Assembly: GCF_007655255.1 (NCBI RefSeq)
Contig: NZ_VMYE01000004.1
Span: forward strand, 124,001 to 188,000
Direction: 5' to 3'
From: Extensimonas perlucida
GTDB lineage: Bacteria > Pseudomonadota > Gammaproteobacteria > Burkholderiales > Burkholderiaceae_C
Length of the DNA: 64,000 nucleotides
Shown: positions 50,072 to 58,250 of the stretch, piece after piece
Layout: each line of letters starts with the position of its first letter
Numbering within the stretch: position 1 is the first letter of the stretch
Made by a program: the position numbers and the translations under genes
Notes under the pieces: model-generated
What the model was told of the DNA's origin: nothing
Databases searched by the model: none
Seen by the model: only the letters and a program-made list of their open reading frames with translations

Positions 50072-53000
50072 CTACGCTGCGCCGCCCGCAGGCCCGGCCC
50101 CGTGGCTGCGCGCAAGGTTCAGCGCCAGCAGGCGACGCAGGATGTCTTCGTCGCTCCAGTCGGGCGCGTAGTCGGCCCAGCCGTAGGCCGCGGCCACGGC
50201 GGCGTCAAGCGCGGCGTGCGCCTGCGCGAGCCATGCCGGGCGCTGGTTGTAGAGCTTGGTGAGCGTGCGCTGCTGCAAGTCTTTTTCAAAACCGGGGCGC
50301 GGCACGATGCGCTCGGGATAGGGCGAATGCTCCATGCCCAGCGGCACCACCTCGGGCACGCGCTGCGTCCATTCGGGCGGATTGAGCCACGCCTGGCGCA
50401 GCGCGTCGAGCCGCTGCGCGGCCTGCGCGATGGCCGTGGCGGCGGCGCGCAGGGATATGCTTTTGGTAGCTGCTAGTGCTTGCTGCGCCTTGGCTTGAGG
50501 CCGATTTGGCTCAAAATCTTGCGCCGCGATCAAGACCGTGTCCGCGAGCCCCGCGGGGATCAGCGCTCCGCCTTCCACGGCCTCGGTGCGCTGGTGCGCG
50601 GTGTCGGCGGGGGTGAGGCCGGCGGGGAAGGGGAAGGTTTCGAAAACCTGCGTCGTGTTGTAAACAGGTCTGTCCTCCAGCGTGCCGCCGCGCGCCAAAG
50701 CCCAGACGACGTGAAAACGGCTCGACAGCACGCCAAAGGTCGTGTCATCGGCGCGCGGAATCACGATCAGCCTGTGCTCGGGCGCGACGCGCGCGGGCAG
50801 GAACACGAACAGGCGGTGCTTGGCCGTTTCCACGGTGACGATGTAGCGCGTCAGCGCGGCGAGCTGGCGGCGCAGGCCGGGGCGTGTTTCGCCGAAGCGC
50901 CACCACCAGCGCGCGCGTGCCGCACGCTTGTTGCTGGCACGCACGGGAGCGACCTGCGCGCGCACGTGCGCAAACGGCGCCTCGTACAGCGCGGCGTCCT
51001 GCTCGGACATTTGGGCGCCGAAGTCCACCACCCAATCGCCCGACCAGCGGTAGGTGATGTCGCGCCCGTTGTAAATGGGCTTGAGCACGTCGCTGTTGGG
51101 CCGGCCGTGGACGTTGGGCAGGCGCAGCCATTGGGCGGCGGTTTCGGCGGGCACCTTGAACTTGCCGGCCAGGCAAAAGCCGAAATACGAGGCGTCGGCG
51201 TTCTCGGCCAGCGGCTTCGCGCGCGTCAAGTCCACCGCCTCGCCGCTGGCGAGCGGCTGCGCCTTGAGGTCGGTGAAGATTTGCGCCACCTCCTGCCCGT
51301 CGAGCCGCGCGGGCTGATCCCACGCGCCAAAGCACACGATGGACACGCGCACGGCGGCGCCCTCGTTCACCCAGGGTTCGTCGGCCCAGGCTTCGAAGAT
51401 GCGCGTGGTGTGCGCAATGCGCTCGAGCACGGGGCGGTTGCCGCGCTGGCGGATCGAGTTGGTTGCTACCAAACCCGCAGCTTTCAGCGCTTGCTGTGCA
51501 ATGGCCGAGCGCGCTTTTTCATACCAAAACGTAACGAGGTCGGCGCCGCCGGGCACACGGCCTTCGTACACCTTGCGCAGCGCATCGACGTAGGCGTCGC
51601 CGAGTTCGCTGCGCATCCACTTGTCGCCCAAAAACGGCGGATTCCCCACCACCACGTCGGCCTTGGGCCAGGCGGCTTCGACGGGCCGGGGCGGCCCGCC
51701 TTGCGCTTCGCTTTCCCACGCGAGCAGCGCGTCGCGGCATTCAATTTGCTCGAGCGGCTCGAGCACGGGGTTGGTTTTGGGCTGGTAGCCGTGCGCGATG
51801 CGCCACTGGATTTCGCCGATCCAGATGCTCACGCGCGCGAGTTCGGCGGCGTATTCGTTGAGCTCTATGCCCAGCACGTTGTGCGGGCCGGTGACCAGGT
51901 CTTGCTCGCGCGCAAGGCCCAGGTCGGCGGCCTGCGTGACGCACACCAGCTCTACGTCCTTGAGCGCCTTGAGCCCGAGGAACAGAAAGTTGCCGCTGCC
52001 GCAGGCCGGGTCCAGGATGCGAAAGCCGGCCAGCGTCTGCAGCCACTGCACGAAGCGCGCGTGCGCCTTTTGGTAGGCGGCGTCGCCATGCTTCTTGATT
52101 TTGGCCGTGAGCCCTTGCAGCTCCTGCGCAAATTGCTCCCACTGCTGTAGCAACGGGCGGATGATGACGGGGTCGATGATGCGCGCGATGGTGGCCGGGT
52201 CGGTGTAGTGCGCGCCAAGCTGGCTGCGCTTGGCGGGGTCGAGCCCGCGCTCGAACAGGGTGCCAAAGATGGAGACGTCGATCGCGCTCCAGTTGAGCGC
52301 GGCGGCCTTGCGCAGCTCGGTCACGTCCGGCACTTCGAGCCGCGGCACTTCGATGCGCGCAAACAGCCCGCCGTTGAACCAGGGCAGGTCGTCGGGCCCG
52401 TAGAGGCCGCCGTCACGCATGGTGGCAAAGAGCTGCTGCAGGCCCTGGGTGAGGCGTTCGCTGCTGAGGTGGCGGTTGCCCACGAGGCGCTCGAACATGC
52501 GCCCCGGCAGCAGGCCCACGTCTTCGGCAAAGAAGCAAAACAGGCACTGCGTGAGGAAGTGCGCCACCGCGTCGGGGTGGTGGCCGCGGCGGCGCAGCTG
52601 CTCGGCCAGGGTGGCAAAGCTCTGCGCGGCGGCTTCGGTGATGGCGCGGTTGGTGAGCTGCGGGCGAAAGCTCGCAGGATCGTTCCACAGGCGGCGCAGC
52701 AGCTCGCGCGCCTCGGGCTGGTCGAGCTGGTCGAGGCGCACGGTGTGCGTCTGGCTCGGGTGGCCGTTGAACTGGGTGTGGATGCGGATCGTGAGCCGGT
52801 CGCACACCACGAGCAGCGGCGGGTTGGCCAGCGCCAGGCTGTATTGCTGCAGCTGGCGCAGCGCGGCGTCGAGGTTTTTGCCGGGGGCTTTGTTTTCCCA
52901 CGCGAAGTGGTCGCGGTAAAACACGTCGGCGTAGCCGCGTGCCTCGCCGAGCACCAGCGAGCCGCGCTCGAACAGGTATTCGTGCGCCACCTCGCCGCTG

Positions 53001-53146
53001 CCGGGCTTGGGCACGCCGAGCAGCTCGCACAGGTCGAGAAAGTAGCTTTGTGCGCCCTGCTCTTCGTTGAGCGCGTAGGCAGGGCCGCCAGGGCCCCATT
53101 TGGCGATGAATTCTGCGGGGGTCATGGGCGCGGGGGCATCGAACAT
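50072..53146 (-). CDS. MmeI-like type IIL restriction-modification enzyme
   Basis: A 1,024-residue single-chain enzyme. N-terminal PD-(D/E)XK-like nuclease: GYADVFYRDHFAWENKAPGK with EXK, then LQQYSLALANPPLLVVCDRL (about residues 70-115). Helical spacer, then an N6-adenine methyltransferase domain with SAM motif ILDPACGSGNFLFLGL and catalytic NPPF (VVGNPPFLGDKW), a target-recognition region (WSGDWVVDFGAQMSEQDAAL) and a C-terminal helical domain. This is the architecture of MmeI-family enzymes, which cut at a distance and methylate one strand for protection. Two stretches (about 50458-50520 and 51466-51510) resemble the dispersed GCGCTT motif. The stop lies 200 bp upstream of prlF. Confidence 0.9.
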   Translation of the reverse strand: MFDAPAPMTPAEFIAKWGPGGPAYALNEEQGAQSYFLDLCELLGVPKPGSGEVAHEYLFERGSLVLGEARGYADVFYRDHFAWENKAPGKNLDAALRQLQQYSLALANPPLLVVCDRLTIRIHTQFNGHPSQTHTVRLDQLDQPEARELLRRLWNDPASFRPQLTNRAITEAAAQSFATLAEQLRRRGHHPDAVAHFLTQCLFCFFAEDVGLLPGRMFERLVGNRHLSSERLTQGLQQLFATMRDGGLYGPDDLPWFNGGLFARIEVPRLEVPDVTELRKAAALNWSAIDVSIFGTLFERGLDPAKRSQLGAHYTDPATIARIIDPVIIRPLLQQWEQFAQELQGLTAKIKKHGDAAYQKAHARFVQWLQTLAGFRILDPACGSGNFLFLGLKALKDVELVCVTQAADLGLAREQDLVTGPHNVLGIELNEYAAELARVSIWIGEIQWRIAHGYQPKTNPVLEPLEQIECRDALLAWESEAQGGPPRPVEAAWPKADVVVGNPPFLGDKWMRSELGDAYVDALRKVYEGRVPGGADLVTFWYEKARSAIAQQALKAAGLVATNSIRQRGNRPVLERIAHTTRIFEAWADEPWVNEGAAVRVSIVCFGAWDQPARLDGQEVAQIFTDLKAQPLASGEAVDLTRAKPLAENADASYFGFCLAGKFKVPAETAAQWLRLPNVHGRPNSDVLKPIYNGRDITYRWSGDWVVDFGAQMSEQDAALYEAPFAHVRAQVAPVRASNKRAARARWWWRFGETRPGLRRQLAALTRYIVTVETAKHRLFVFLPARVAPEHRLIVIPRADDTTFGVLSSRFHVVWALARGGTLEDRPVYNTTQVFETFPFPAGLTPADTAHQRTEAVEGGALIPAGLADTVLIAAQDFEPNRPQAKAQQALAATKSISLRAAATAIAQAAQRLDALRQAWLNPPEWTQRVPEVVPLGMEHSPYPERIVPRPGFEKDLQQRTLTKLYNQRPAWLAQAHAALDAAVAAAYGWADYAPDWSDEDILRRLLALNLARSHGAGPAGGAA

Positions 53147-53161
53147 GGAGAGGGCAAGCTC

Positions 53162-53248
53162 GTAGGCTGGGTTGGCGTAGCGTAACCCAGCATTTCCGGT
53201 ACGTGGCCAGCAGCCGGTGCTGGGTTACGCTGCGCCAACCCAGCCTAC
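53162..53248. repeat. Inverted REP-like hairpin (AACCCAGCCTAC type)
   Basis: GTAGGCTGGGTTGGCGTAGC... mirrors ...GCGCCAACCCAGCCTAC around a short central region. This GGGTTACGC/AACCCAGCC palindrome is widespread in proteobacteria. It fills the gap between gph and the MmeI-like gene and overlaps the gph stop. Confidence 0.85.
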
Positions 53249-54129
53249 TGCTGCAGCGGCAGCAGGTCGGCGAGCGAATCGATGTAGCCATCGGCCGGCA
53301 CGCTGCGCGCGGGCTGGCCGTGGTTGTAGCCGTAGGTGACGAGCACCACGGGGCAGCCGGCGGCGCGCGCGGCCTGGGCGTCGTTGCTCGAGTCGCCCAC
53401 CACGAGCGTGCGCGCGGGCGCGCTCAGCAGCGCTTCGCAGGTTTTGCGCAGCGGCAGCGGATCGGGCTTTTTGGCGGCAAAGCTGTCGCCACCGAACACC
53501 TGCGCAAAGTACGGCGCAAGCCCCTTGGACTGCAGCAGCGCACGTGCAAAGGCCAGCGGTTTGTTCGTCAGGCAGGCCAGGCGCAGGCCCGCGGCGTGCA
53601 GCGCCTGCACGCCCTGCAGCGCACCGGGGTAGAGCTGCGCGTACTGGCCGTTGATGGCCGCATAGTGCCGCTGGTAGCTGGGCCAGGCACGCGCGTACAG
53701 GGCCTCCACCTGCGCATCGATTTCAGGAGCTGCTTGCGCTTGTCCCACCTGCGTTAGCACGTGTTTTAGCACTGAACGCAGCAGGTGCTCGGAGCCTTTG
53801 CCTATCATGGTCGCGACGAAGGCGGGCGCGATGGGCGGCAAACCTGGGAGCCTGTCGGACTTTGGAATCGTCGGCTGCGAATGCGCCGCAGCGGCCCACT
53901 TTTCACCGGCTTCTTGCCCCATAGCACCACTATGGGGCGGTGAATCCGGCAAAAACGGGTCTCGCCGGGGCGCATTCTCGCTTTCGACGCCCAAAGCCCG
54001 ACAGGCTCCCAGGTCCTGCAGCATGCGGTTGAGCGCGACGCTGAAGTCGCCCAGGGTATCGACGAGCGTGCCGTCGAGGTCGATGATGGCCGCGTCCCAG
54101 GCCGCGCGCTCGAGCGGGATCGCGATCAT
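53245..54129 (-). CDS. gph: Phosphoglycolate phosphatase carrying an in-frame 55-residue MITE insert
   Basis: A 294-residue HAD phosphatase that removes 2-phosphoglycolate. Motif [14 protein letters not shown] is at residues 17-29; motif [12 protein letters not shown], Lys in [10 protein letters not shown] and motif [18 protein letters not shown] are intact. Between MLQDLG (about residue 41) and [20 protein letters not shown] lies a foreign 55-residue stretch (beginning [13 protein letters not shown]) encoded exactly by MITE copy 3. Without it the protein would be 239 residues, the normal length. A second short oddity, [14 protein letters not shown], coincides with a dispersed GCGCTT-type motif. 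Start overlaps the rpe stop (ATGA). Confidence 0.94.
   Translation of the reverse strand: MIAIPLERAAWDAAIIDLDGTLVDTLGDFSVALNRMLQDLGACRALGVESENAPRRDPFLPDSPPHSGAMGQEAGEKWAAAAHSQPTIPKSDRLPGLPPIAPAFVATMIGKGSEHLLRSVLKHVLTQVGQAQAAPEIDAQVEALYARAWPSYQRHYAAINGQYAQLYPGALQGVQALHAAGLRLACLTNKPLAFARALLQSKGLAPYFAQVFGGDSFAAKKPDPLPLRKTCEALLSAPARTLVVGDSSNDAQAARAAGCPVVLVTYGYNHGQPARSVPADGYIDSLADLLPLQQ
53844..54012. mobile_element. 161-bp MITE, copy 3, inserted in frame in gph
   Basis: The core 53848-54008 has the same ends and exact length as copies 1 and 2. Flanks are CTGG and CCAG, each one change from CTAG. Removing 165 bp leaves ACCTAGGT, i.e. an original CTAG target and the uninterrupted reading MLQDLGLPPI. 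The insert is a multiple of three and has no stop in the gph frame. Confidence 0.93.
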
Positions 54130-54857
54130 GCGGCGCGCGGGGTGGCAGAGGCAGCAGCGGGCGCGGCAGACGGCGCCTGCGCAAGCTGCGCGCGCATGGC
54201 CTCGATCACGGCGCGGTAGTCTGGCTGGCCGAAGATGGCGCTGCCCGCGACGAAAGTGTCCGCGCCCGCGTCGGCCACGCGGCGGATGTTGTCGGCCTTG
54301 ATGCCGCCATCCACTTCCAGCCGGATGTCCTTGCCGCAGGCGGTGATGCGCCGACGCGCGTCCTCGATCTTGCGCAGCGCCGAGTCGATGAAGCTCTGCC
54401 CGCCAAAGCCGGGGTTCACGCTCATGATGAGGATCAGGTCTATGTCTTCGATCACCCAGTCGAGCACGTCCAGCGGCGCGGCGGGGTTGAATGCAAGCCC
54501 CGCTTTGACGCCGCGCGCGCGGATCGCCTGGATGCTGCGGTGCACGTGGCGCGTGGCGTCGGGGTGGAAGCTGACAGTGTCGGCGCCAGCCTCGGCAAAG
54601 GCCGCCGCGAGCGCATCGACGGGCTCGACCATCAGGTGCACATCGATGGGCACGGGCACGCCCGCCGCGGTGCGCGCGTGCGGCTTGAGCGCCTGGCAGA
54701 CCATGGGGCCGAAGGTGAGGTTGGGCACGTAATGGTTGTCCATCACGTCGAAGTGAATCCAGTCCGCGCCAGCAGCGATGACCTGGCGCAATTCATCGCC
54801 CAAACGGGCGAAGTCGGCAGAGAGGATGGAGGGGGCGATGCGGTAAATCGTGCTCAT
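54126..54857 (-). CDS. rpe: Ribulose-phosphate 3-epimerase
   Basis: A 243-residue TIM-barrel enzyme interconverting ribulose-5-phosphate and xylulose-5-phosphate. [20 protein letters not shown], the metal-binding [40 protein letters not shown] and [20 protein letters not shown] are all conserved. The C-terminal ~20 residues are an Ala-rich tail. Coupled to gph by a 4-bp overlap, a common pairing in pentose/glycolate metabolism. Confidence 0.97.
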   Translation of the reverse strand: MSTIYRIAPSILSADFARLGDELRQVIAAGADWIHFDVMDNHYVPNLTFGPMVCQALKPHARTAAGVPVPIDVHLMVEPVDALAAAFAEAGADTVSFHPDATRHVHRSIQAIRARGVKAGLAFNPAAPLDVLDWVIEDIDLILIMSVNPGFGGQSFIDSALRKIEDARRRITACGKDIRLEVDGGIKADNIRRVADAGADTFVAGSAIFGQPDYRAVIEAMRAQLAQAPSAAPAAASATPRAA

Positions 54858-54930
54858 GGCGCGATTGTCGCAGCCAGCGGCGCGCTGGAACCCCTGGAGC
54901 CCCTGGAGCGGCTGAAACCCCTCTATTTTT

Positions 54931-55022
54931 TGAACAAATGTTCAACTGCAAATTGATTGTTTCAAAAATTGAAACATTGAATTGACATCCGTCTAGTTTT
55001 TCATACCTAGGGTTTTCCCTAG
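54931..55022 (+). promoter_or_regulatory. Upstream region of the first DUF4148 gene: two palindromes and a -35-like box
   Basis: TGAACA-N2-TGTTCA (54931-54944), TTGACA (54982-54987) and CTAGGG-TTTT-CCCTAG (55007-55022). The two palindromes and much of the following leader recur upstream of the second DUF4148 gene. Nothing else is seen in the 54858-55134 gap. Confidence 0.6.
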
Positions 55023-55134
55023 TATTCGAGCCATCGTTGTATCGCAACCCCTCAGTCGATGCACCGATGCCGGCAAGCAAGGGCCATCGCCCACCGGCGT
55101 TATGGCCGCCACCCGCTTTTGAAAGGATTCCACC

Positions 55135-55605
55135 ATGAACAAGAAACTTCGCACCAGTACCCTGGTACTCGCAGCCGGGCTGCTCGTCGGCTCTTCGGCC
55201 TTCGCCCAGCTCACCCGTGAACAGGTGCGCGCCGAGCTGATCGAGGCACAACGCACGGGCGACATTCCCACGGGCCTCGATGGCAACAAGAAGCTCAATG
55301 AACTGGAGCCCGCCCGTTACCCCGCGCAGCTGGTGAGCGCTGGCGCCACACGCGCACAAGTGCGCGCCGAACTCGCCCAGGCGCAACGCACGGGCGACAT
55401 CGTCACGGGCCTCGATGGCAACAAAAAGCTCAACGAGCTGGAGCCGACCCGCTACGCGAGCCAGCAAGCCACCCAAGGCAAGACGCGCGAGCAAGTGCGC
55501 GCTGAACTGATCGAAGCCCAGCGCACGGGCGACATTCCCACGGGTCTTGATGGCAACAAGACGATGCGTGAGCTCGATCCCAGCCGTTATCCGCGCCAGA
55601 ACTAA
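55135..55605 (+). CDS. DUF4148-type secreted repeat protein (first copy)
   Basis: A 156-residue exported protein. Signal peptide MNKKLRTSTLVLAAGLLVGS to SAFA (about residue 24). The mature protein is three ~40-residue repeats, each of the form (T)REQVRAELIEAQRTGDIPTG followed by LDGNKKLNELEPARY, the DUF4148 signature of Burkholderiales. Function unknown; probably periplasmic. AAAGGATT precedes the ATG. A paralogue lies 1.2 kb downstream with a near-identical leader. Confidence 0.9.
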   Translation: MNKKLRTSTLVLAAGLLVGSSAFAQLTREQVRAELIEAQRTGDIPTGLDGNKKLNELEPARYPAQLVSAGATRAQVRAELAQAQRTGDIVTGLDGNKKLNELEPTRYASQQATQGKTREQVRAELIEAQRTGDIPTGLDGNKTMRELDPSRYPRQN

Positions 55606-55632
55606 AGCGCGGCAACGCCCGACAGGGTCCTA

Positions 55633-56547
55633 TCAGGCGATGCGCCCGGGCAGAAAGGCGCTCATGAAGTCGAGGAACGCCCGCACGCGCGCCGGCATGA
55701 GCTTGCGCGAGGGTACCGCGGCGTAGATGGTCGAGCGGCCAAAGATCCACTCGGGCAGCAAGTGCACGAGTGCGCCGCTTTGCAAGTCGGGAGCGACGAG
55801 CAGGTGCGAGAGCACCGCCACGCCCGCACCATGCAGCGCCGCGCGGTACAGCACCTCGAAGCTGACCGACTGCAGCACCACGGGCATTTCCACGTGCACC
55901 GGCTCGCCCGTGCCGTCGGCACGGCGCAGCGGCAAGTAACGCCGGCTCGTGCCGCCACCCTGCTGGCGCAGGAATTTGAGGTAGTCGTGCTGCGCCAAAT
56001 CTTGCGGCTGCTGCGGCGTGCCCGCGCGCGCGAGGTAGGCGGGCGCAGCGCAGACGATGAACTCGGTCGTGGCGAGCGGCCGCGCGACTACGTTCGCGTC
56101 GAAGCCTTCCTCCACAGTCATGAAGGTCACGTCGTACTCTTCCACGTGCAGGTGCGGGAACGGCTCGACGACGATCTCAAGCGCCACCTTGGGATGCTGC
56201 TGGTGCCAGTGCGCGATCTGCACAGCCAGGAAGTACGAGGCCAGCAGCGGCGACGCCTGCACCCGCACCATGCCTTGCAGGGTTTGCGCGCTCGCGCTGA
56301 CGGCCGCCTCGGTGTCGTCGATCTCCTGCAGGATGCTGCGCACGCGGCGCAGGTACGCCTCGCCCGCGTCGGTGAGCGCGAGCTTGCGCGTGGTGCGCTG
56401 CAACAGCCGCGCGCCCAGGTGCTGCTCGAGCTCGGCCACGGCGCGCGTCACCGCCGCCGGCGACATGTCGAGCGCCCGCGCCGCCGCGGCAAAACTGCCC
56501 TCGTCGGCCACGCGCTGGAACACCCGCATGGATGAAAGCCTGTCCAT
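55633..56547 (-). CDS. LysR-family transcriptional regulator
   Basis: A 304-residue LTTR. Winged HTH at residues 1-60: MRVFQRVADEGSFAAAARAL then AVTRAVAELEQHLGARLLQR. The C-terminal effector domain begins LQGMVRVQASPLLASYFLAV. I chose ATG 56547 (MDRLSSMRVF); a TTG at 56559 is possible but lies in the palindrome upstream. Divergent from the second DUF4148 gene, with a TGAACA-N2-TGTTCA palindrome six bases before its start, suggesting autoregulation. Effector unknown. Confidence 0.9.
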   Translation of the reverse strand: MDRLSSMRVFQRVADEGSFAAAARALDMSPAAVTRAVAELEQHLGARLLQRTTRKLALTDAGEAYLRRVRSILQEIDDTEAAVSASAQTLQGMVRVQASPLLASYFLAVQIAHWHQQHPKVALEIVVEPFPHLHVEEYDVTFMTVEEGFDANVVARPLATTEFIVCAAPAYLARAGTPQQPQDLAQHDYLKFLRQQGGGTSRRYLPLRRADGTGEPVHVEMPVVLQSVSFEVLYRAALHGAGVAVLSHLLVAPDLQSGALVHLLPEWIFGRSTIYAAVPSRKLMPARVRAFLDFMSAFLPGRIA

Positions 56548-56552
56548 TGATT

Positions 56553-56644
56553 TGAACAAATGTTCAGATAGAAATCCATTATTGCAAATGGAGCAACACT
56601 GAATTGCGGTTTACTTGGTTTTAAAATGCTAGGGTTTTCCCTAA
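56553..56644 (+). promoter_or_regulatory. Upstream region of the second DUF4148 gene, duplicated palindromes
   Basis: TGAACA-N2-TGTTCA (56553-56566) and CTAGGG-TTTT-CCCTA (56629-56643) occur in the same order as at 54931-55022. The first abuts the LysR start codon and could be the site of that regulator. Confidence 0.6.
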
Positions 56645-56755
56645 TATTCGAGCCATTGATGCATCGCAACCCACTAGCCGATGCACCGATGCCGACAGGC
56701 AGGGACCACCGCCCGCCGGCGTTATCACAGCCAACAGCTTTGAAAGGATTGCACC

Positions 56756-57316
56756 ATGAACAAGAAACTTCGCCTCACTACCCTGGTTCTCGCAACGGGT
56801 TTGCTCGCTGGCACTTCGGCATTCGCCCAGCTCACGCGCGATCAAGTGATCGCCGACATGATCGAAGCCCAGCGCACGGGCAACATCGCCACGGGCCTCG
56901 ATGGCAACAAGAAGTTCAATGAGCTCGACCCCTCGCGCTATGCCCAAGCAGCACAACTCGCTGCAACCAGCACCACGCGCACCCAAGTGCGTGCCGAGCT
57001 CGTCGAAGCCCAACGCAGCGGCGACATCGCCACGGGCCTCGATGGCAACAAGAAGCTCAACGAGCTGGAGCCTGCGCGCTACGCAAGCCAGCAAGCCGCC
57101 CAAGGCAAAACACGCGCCCAAGTGCGTGCCGAGCTGATCGAAGCGCAGCAAAAGGGTGAGATCGTGACCGGCCTCGACGGCAACAAGACGGCGCGCGAGC
57201 TCGATCCGGCACGCTTCCAACGTGCCGAGAAAACTCTGGCCAAGGCCGGCGCAAGCGCCGAAGGCACCGCGCTGACGGACGCTGGCAAAGACAGCCAAGC
57301 ACCCAAGGACTTGTAA
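56756..57316 (+). CDS. DUF4148-type secreted repeat protein (second copy)
   Basis: A 186-residue paralogue of the protein at 55135. Signal peptide MNKKLRLTTLVLATGLLAGT to SAFA, then three DUF4148 repeats (LTRDQVIADMIEAQRTGNIA, TTRTQVRAELVEAQRSGDIA, KTRAQVRAELIEAQQKGEIV, each followed by TGLDGNK) and an extra charged tail of ~35 residues ending DSQAPKDL. The leader and ribosome site match the first copy, so a duplication including regulatory DNA is likely. Confidence 0.9.
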   Translation: MNKKLRLTTLVLATGLLAGTSAFAQLTRDQVIADMIEAQRTGNIATGLDGNKKFNELDPSRYAQAAQLAATSTTRTQVRAELVEAQRSGDIATGLDGNKKLNELEPARYASQQAAQGKTRAQVRAELIEAQQKGEIVTGLDGNKTARELDPARFQRAEKTLAKAGASAEGTALTDAGKDSQAPKDL

Positions 57317-57513
57317 ATCGGTCTCGTACCGGCAGCGTAAACCATGGTTTGCGCTGCGCCGCGCAGGGCTCCCGTCACCGGGGGCCCTTCGTGTTTTTGG
57401 GTTTTCGCAGCGCCAATGAAAACCCCATTTACCCACGCTTTACGCCCGCTTCAACCGGCGCGCACGCCAGCAGTGCGATCATCGCGGCAGACACAGCTCT
57501 ACACTGCCACGCC

Positions 57514-58224
57514 ATGAGTTCCCAACTGCTGATGATCGAAGACGACGCGCGCCTCGCGCAGATGGTCGGTGAATACCTGGGCCAGTCGGGCATGCAGGTG
57601 CTGCACTGCGCCGATGGCGCGAGCGGCCTGGCGCAGCTGCAGGAGCCCGGCTTCAACGCCGACCTCGTGATTTTGGATTTGATGCTGCCCGACATCGACG
57701 GGCTCGAGGTCTGCCGCCGCATCCGCGCGCTGCCCTCTGCCGCGGCGCAGGTGCCCATCCTCATGCTCACGGCCAAGGGCGACCCGATGGATCGCGTGAT
57801 CGGCCTGGAGATCGGTGCCGACGACTATCTGCCCAAGCCCTTCGAGCCGCGCGAGCTGCTCGCGCGCATCCGCGCCGTGCTGCGCCGGCGCACGCCAGGC
57901 AGCGCGCCGGCGGCGCAGGTGCTGCGCTTTGGCTCGCTCGAGATCGACCGCGACGCGCGCAGCGTCAGCGTGGGCGGCAAGCCCGCCGAGCTGACCTCGT
58001 ACCAGTTCGACCTGCTCGTGGCGCTGGCCGAGCGCGCGGGGCGTGTGCTCACGCGCGACCAGATCATGGAGGCCGTGCGCGGGCGCGAGCTCGAAGCCTT
58101 CGACCGCTCGATCGACGTACACATGGGGCGCATCCGCGCCGCCATCGAGGCCGACCCGAAAAACCCGCGCCGCATCCTCACGGTGCGCGGCGTGGGCTAT
58201 GTGTTTGCGCGCCAGCAGGATTGA
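57514..58224 (+). CDS. OmpR-family response regulator
   Basis: A 236-residue two-component regulator. Receiver domain: acidic pair EDD at residues 9-11, phospho-acceptor Asp in VILDLMLPDIDGLEV (about 54), Thr in MLTAKGDPMDRV and Lys in LPKPFEPREL. The C-terminal winged helix reads TSYQFDLLVALAERAGRVLT ... RSIDVHMGRIRAAI. Start ATG 57514; a same-frame upstream extension is unsupported. The sensor kinase follows 26 bp downstream. Confidence 0.94.
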   Translation: MSSQLLMIEDDARLAQMVGEYLGQSGMQVLHCADGASGLAQLQEPGFNADLVILDLMLPDIDGLEVCRRIRALPSAAAQVPILMLTAKGDPMDRVIGLEIGADDYLPKPFEPRELLARIRAVLRRRTPGSAPAAQVLRFGSLEIDRDARSVSVGGKPAELTSYQFDLLVALAERAGRVLTRDQIMEAVRGRELEAFDRSIDVHMGRIRAAIEADPKNPRRILTVRGVGYVFARQQD

Positions 58225-58250
58225 GGCTGCTCGCAATCCGGTCTGCTCCC

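Noticed and set aside
51466-51510. Second dispersed-motif copy inside the MmeI-like gene as a firm insertion
   Set aside because: The encoded stretch AQQALKAAGLVATNS also fits the conserved family sequence, so the match may be coincidental; it is listed only as a possible copy.
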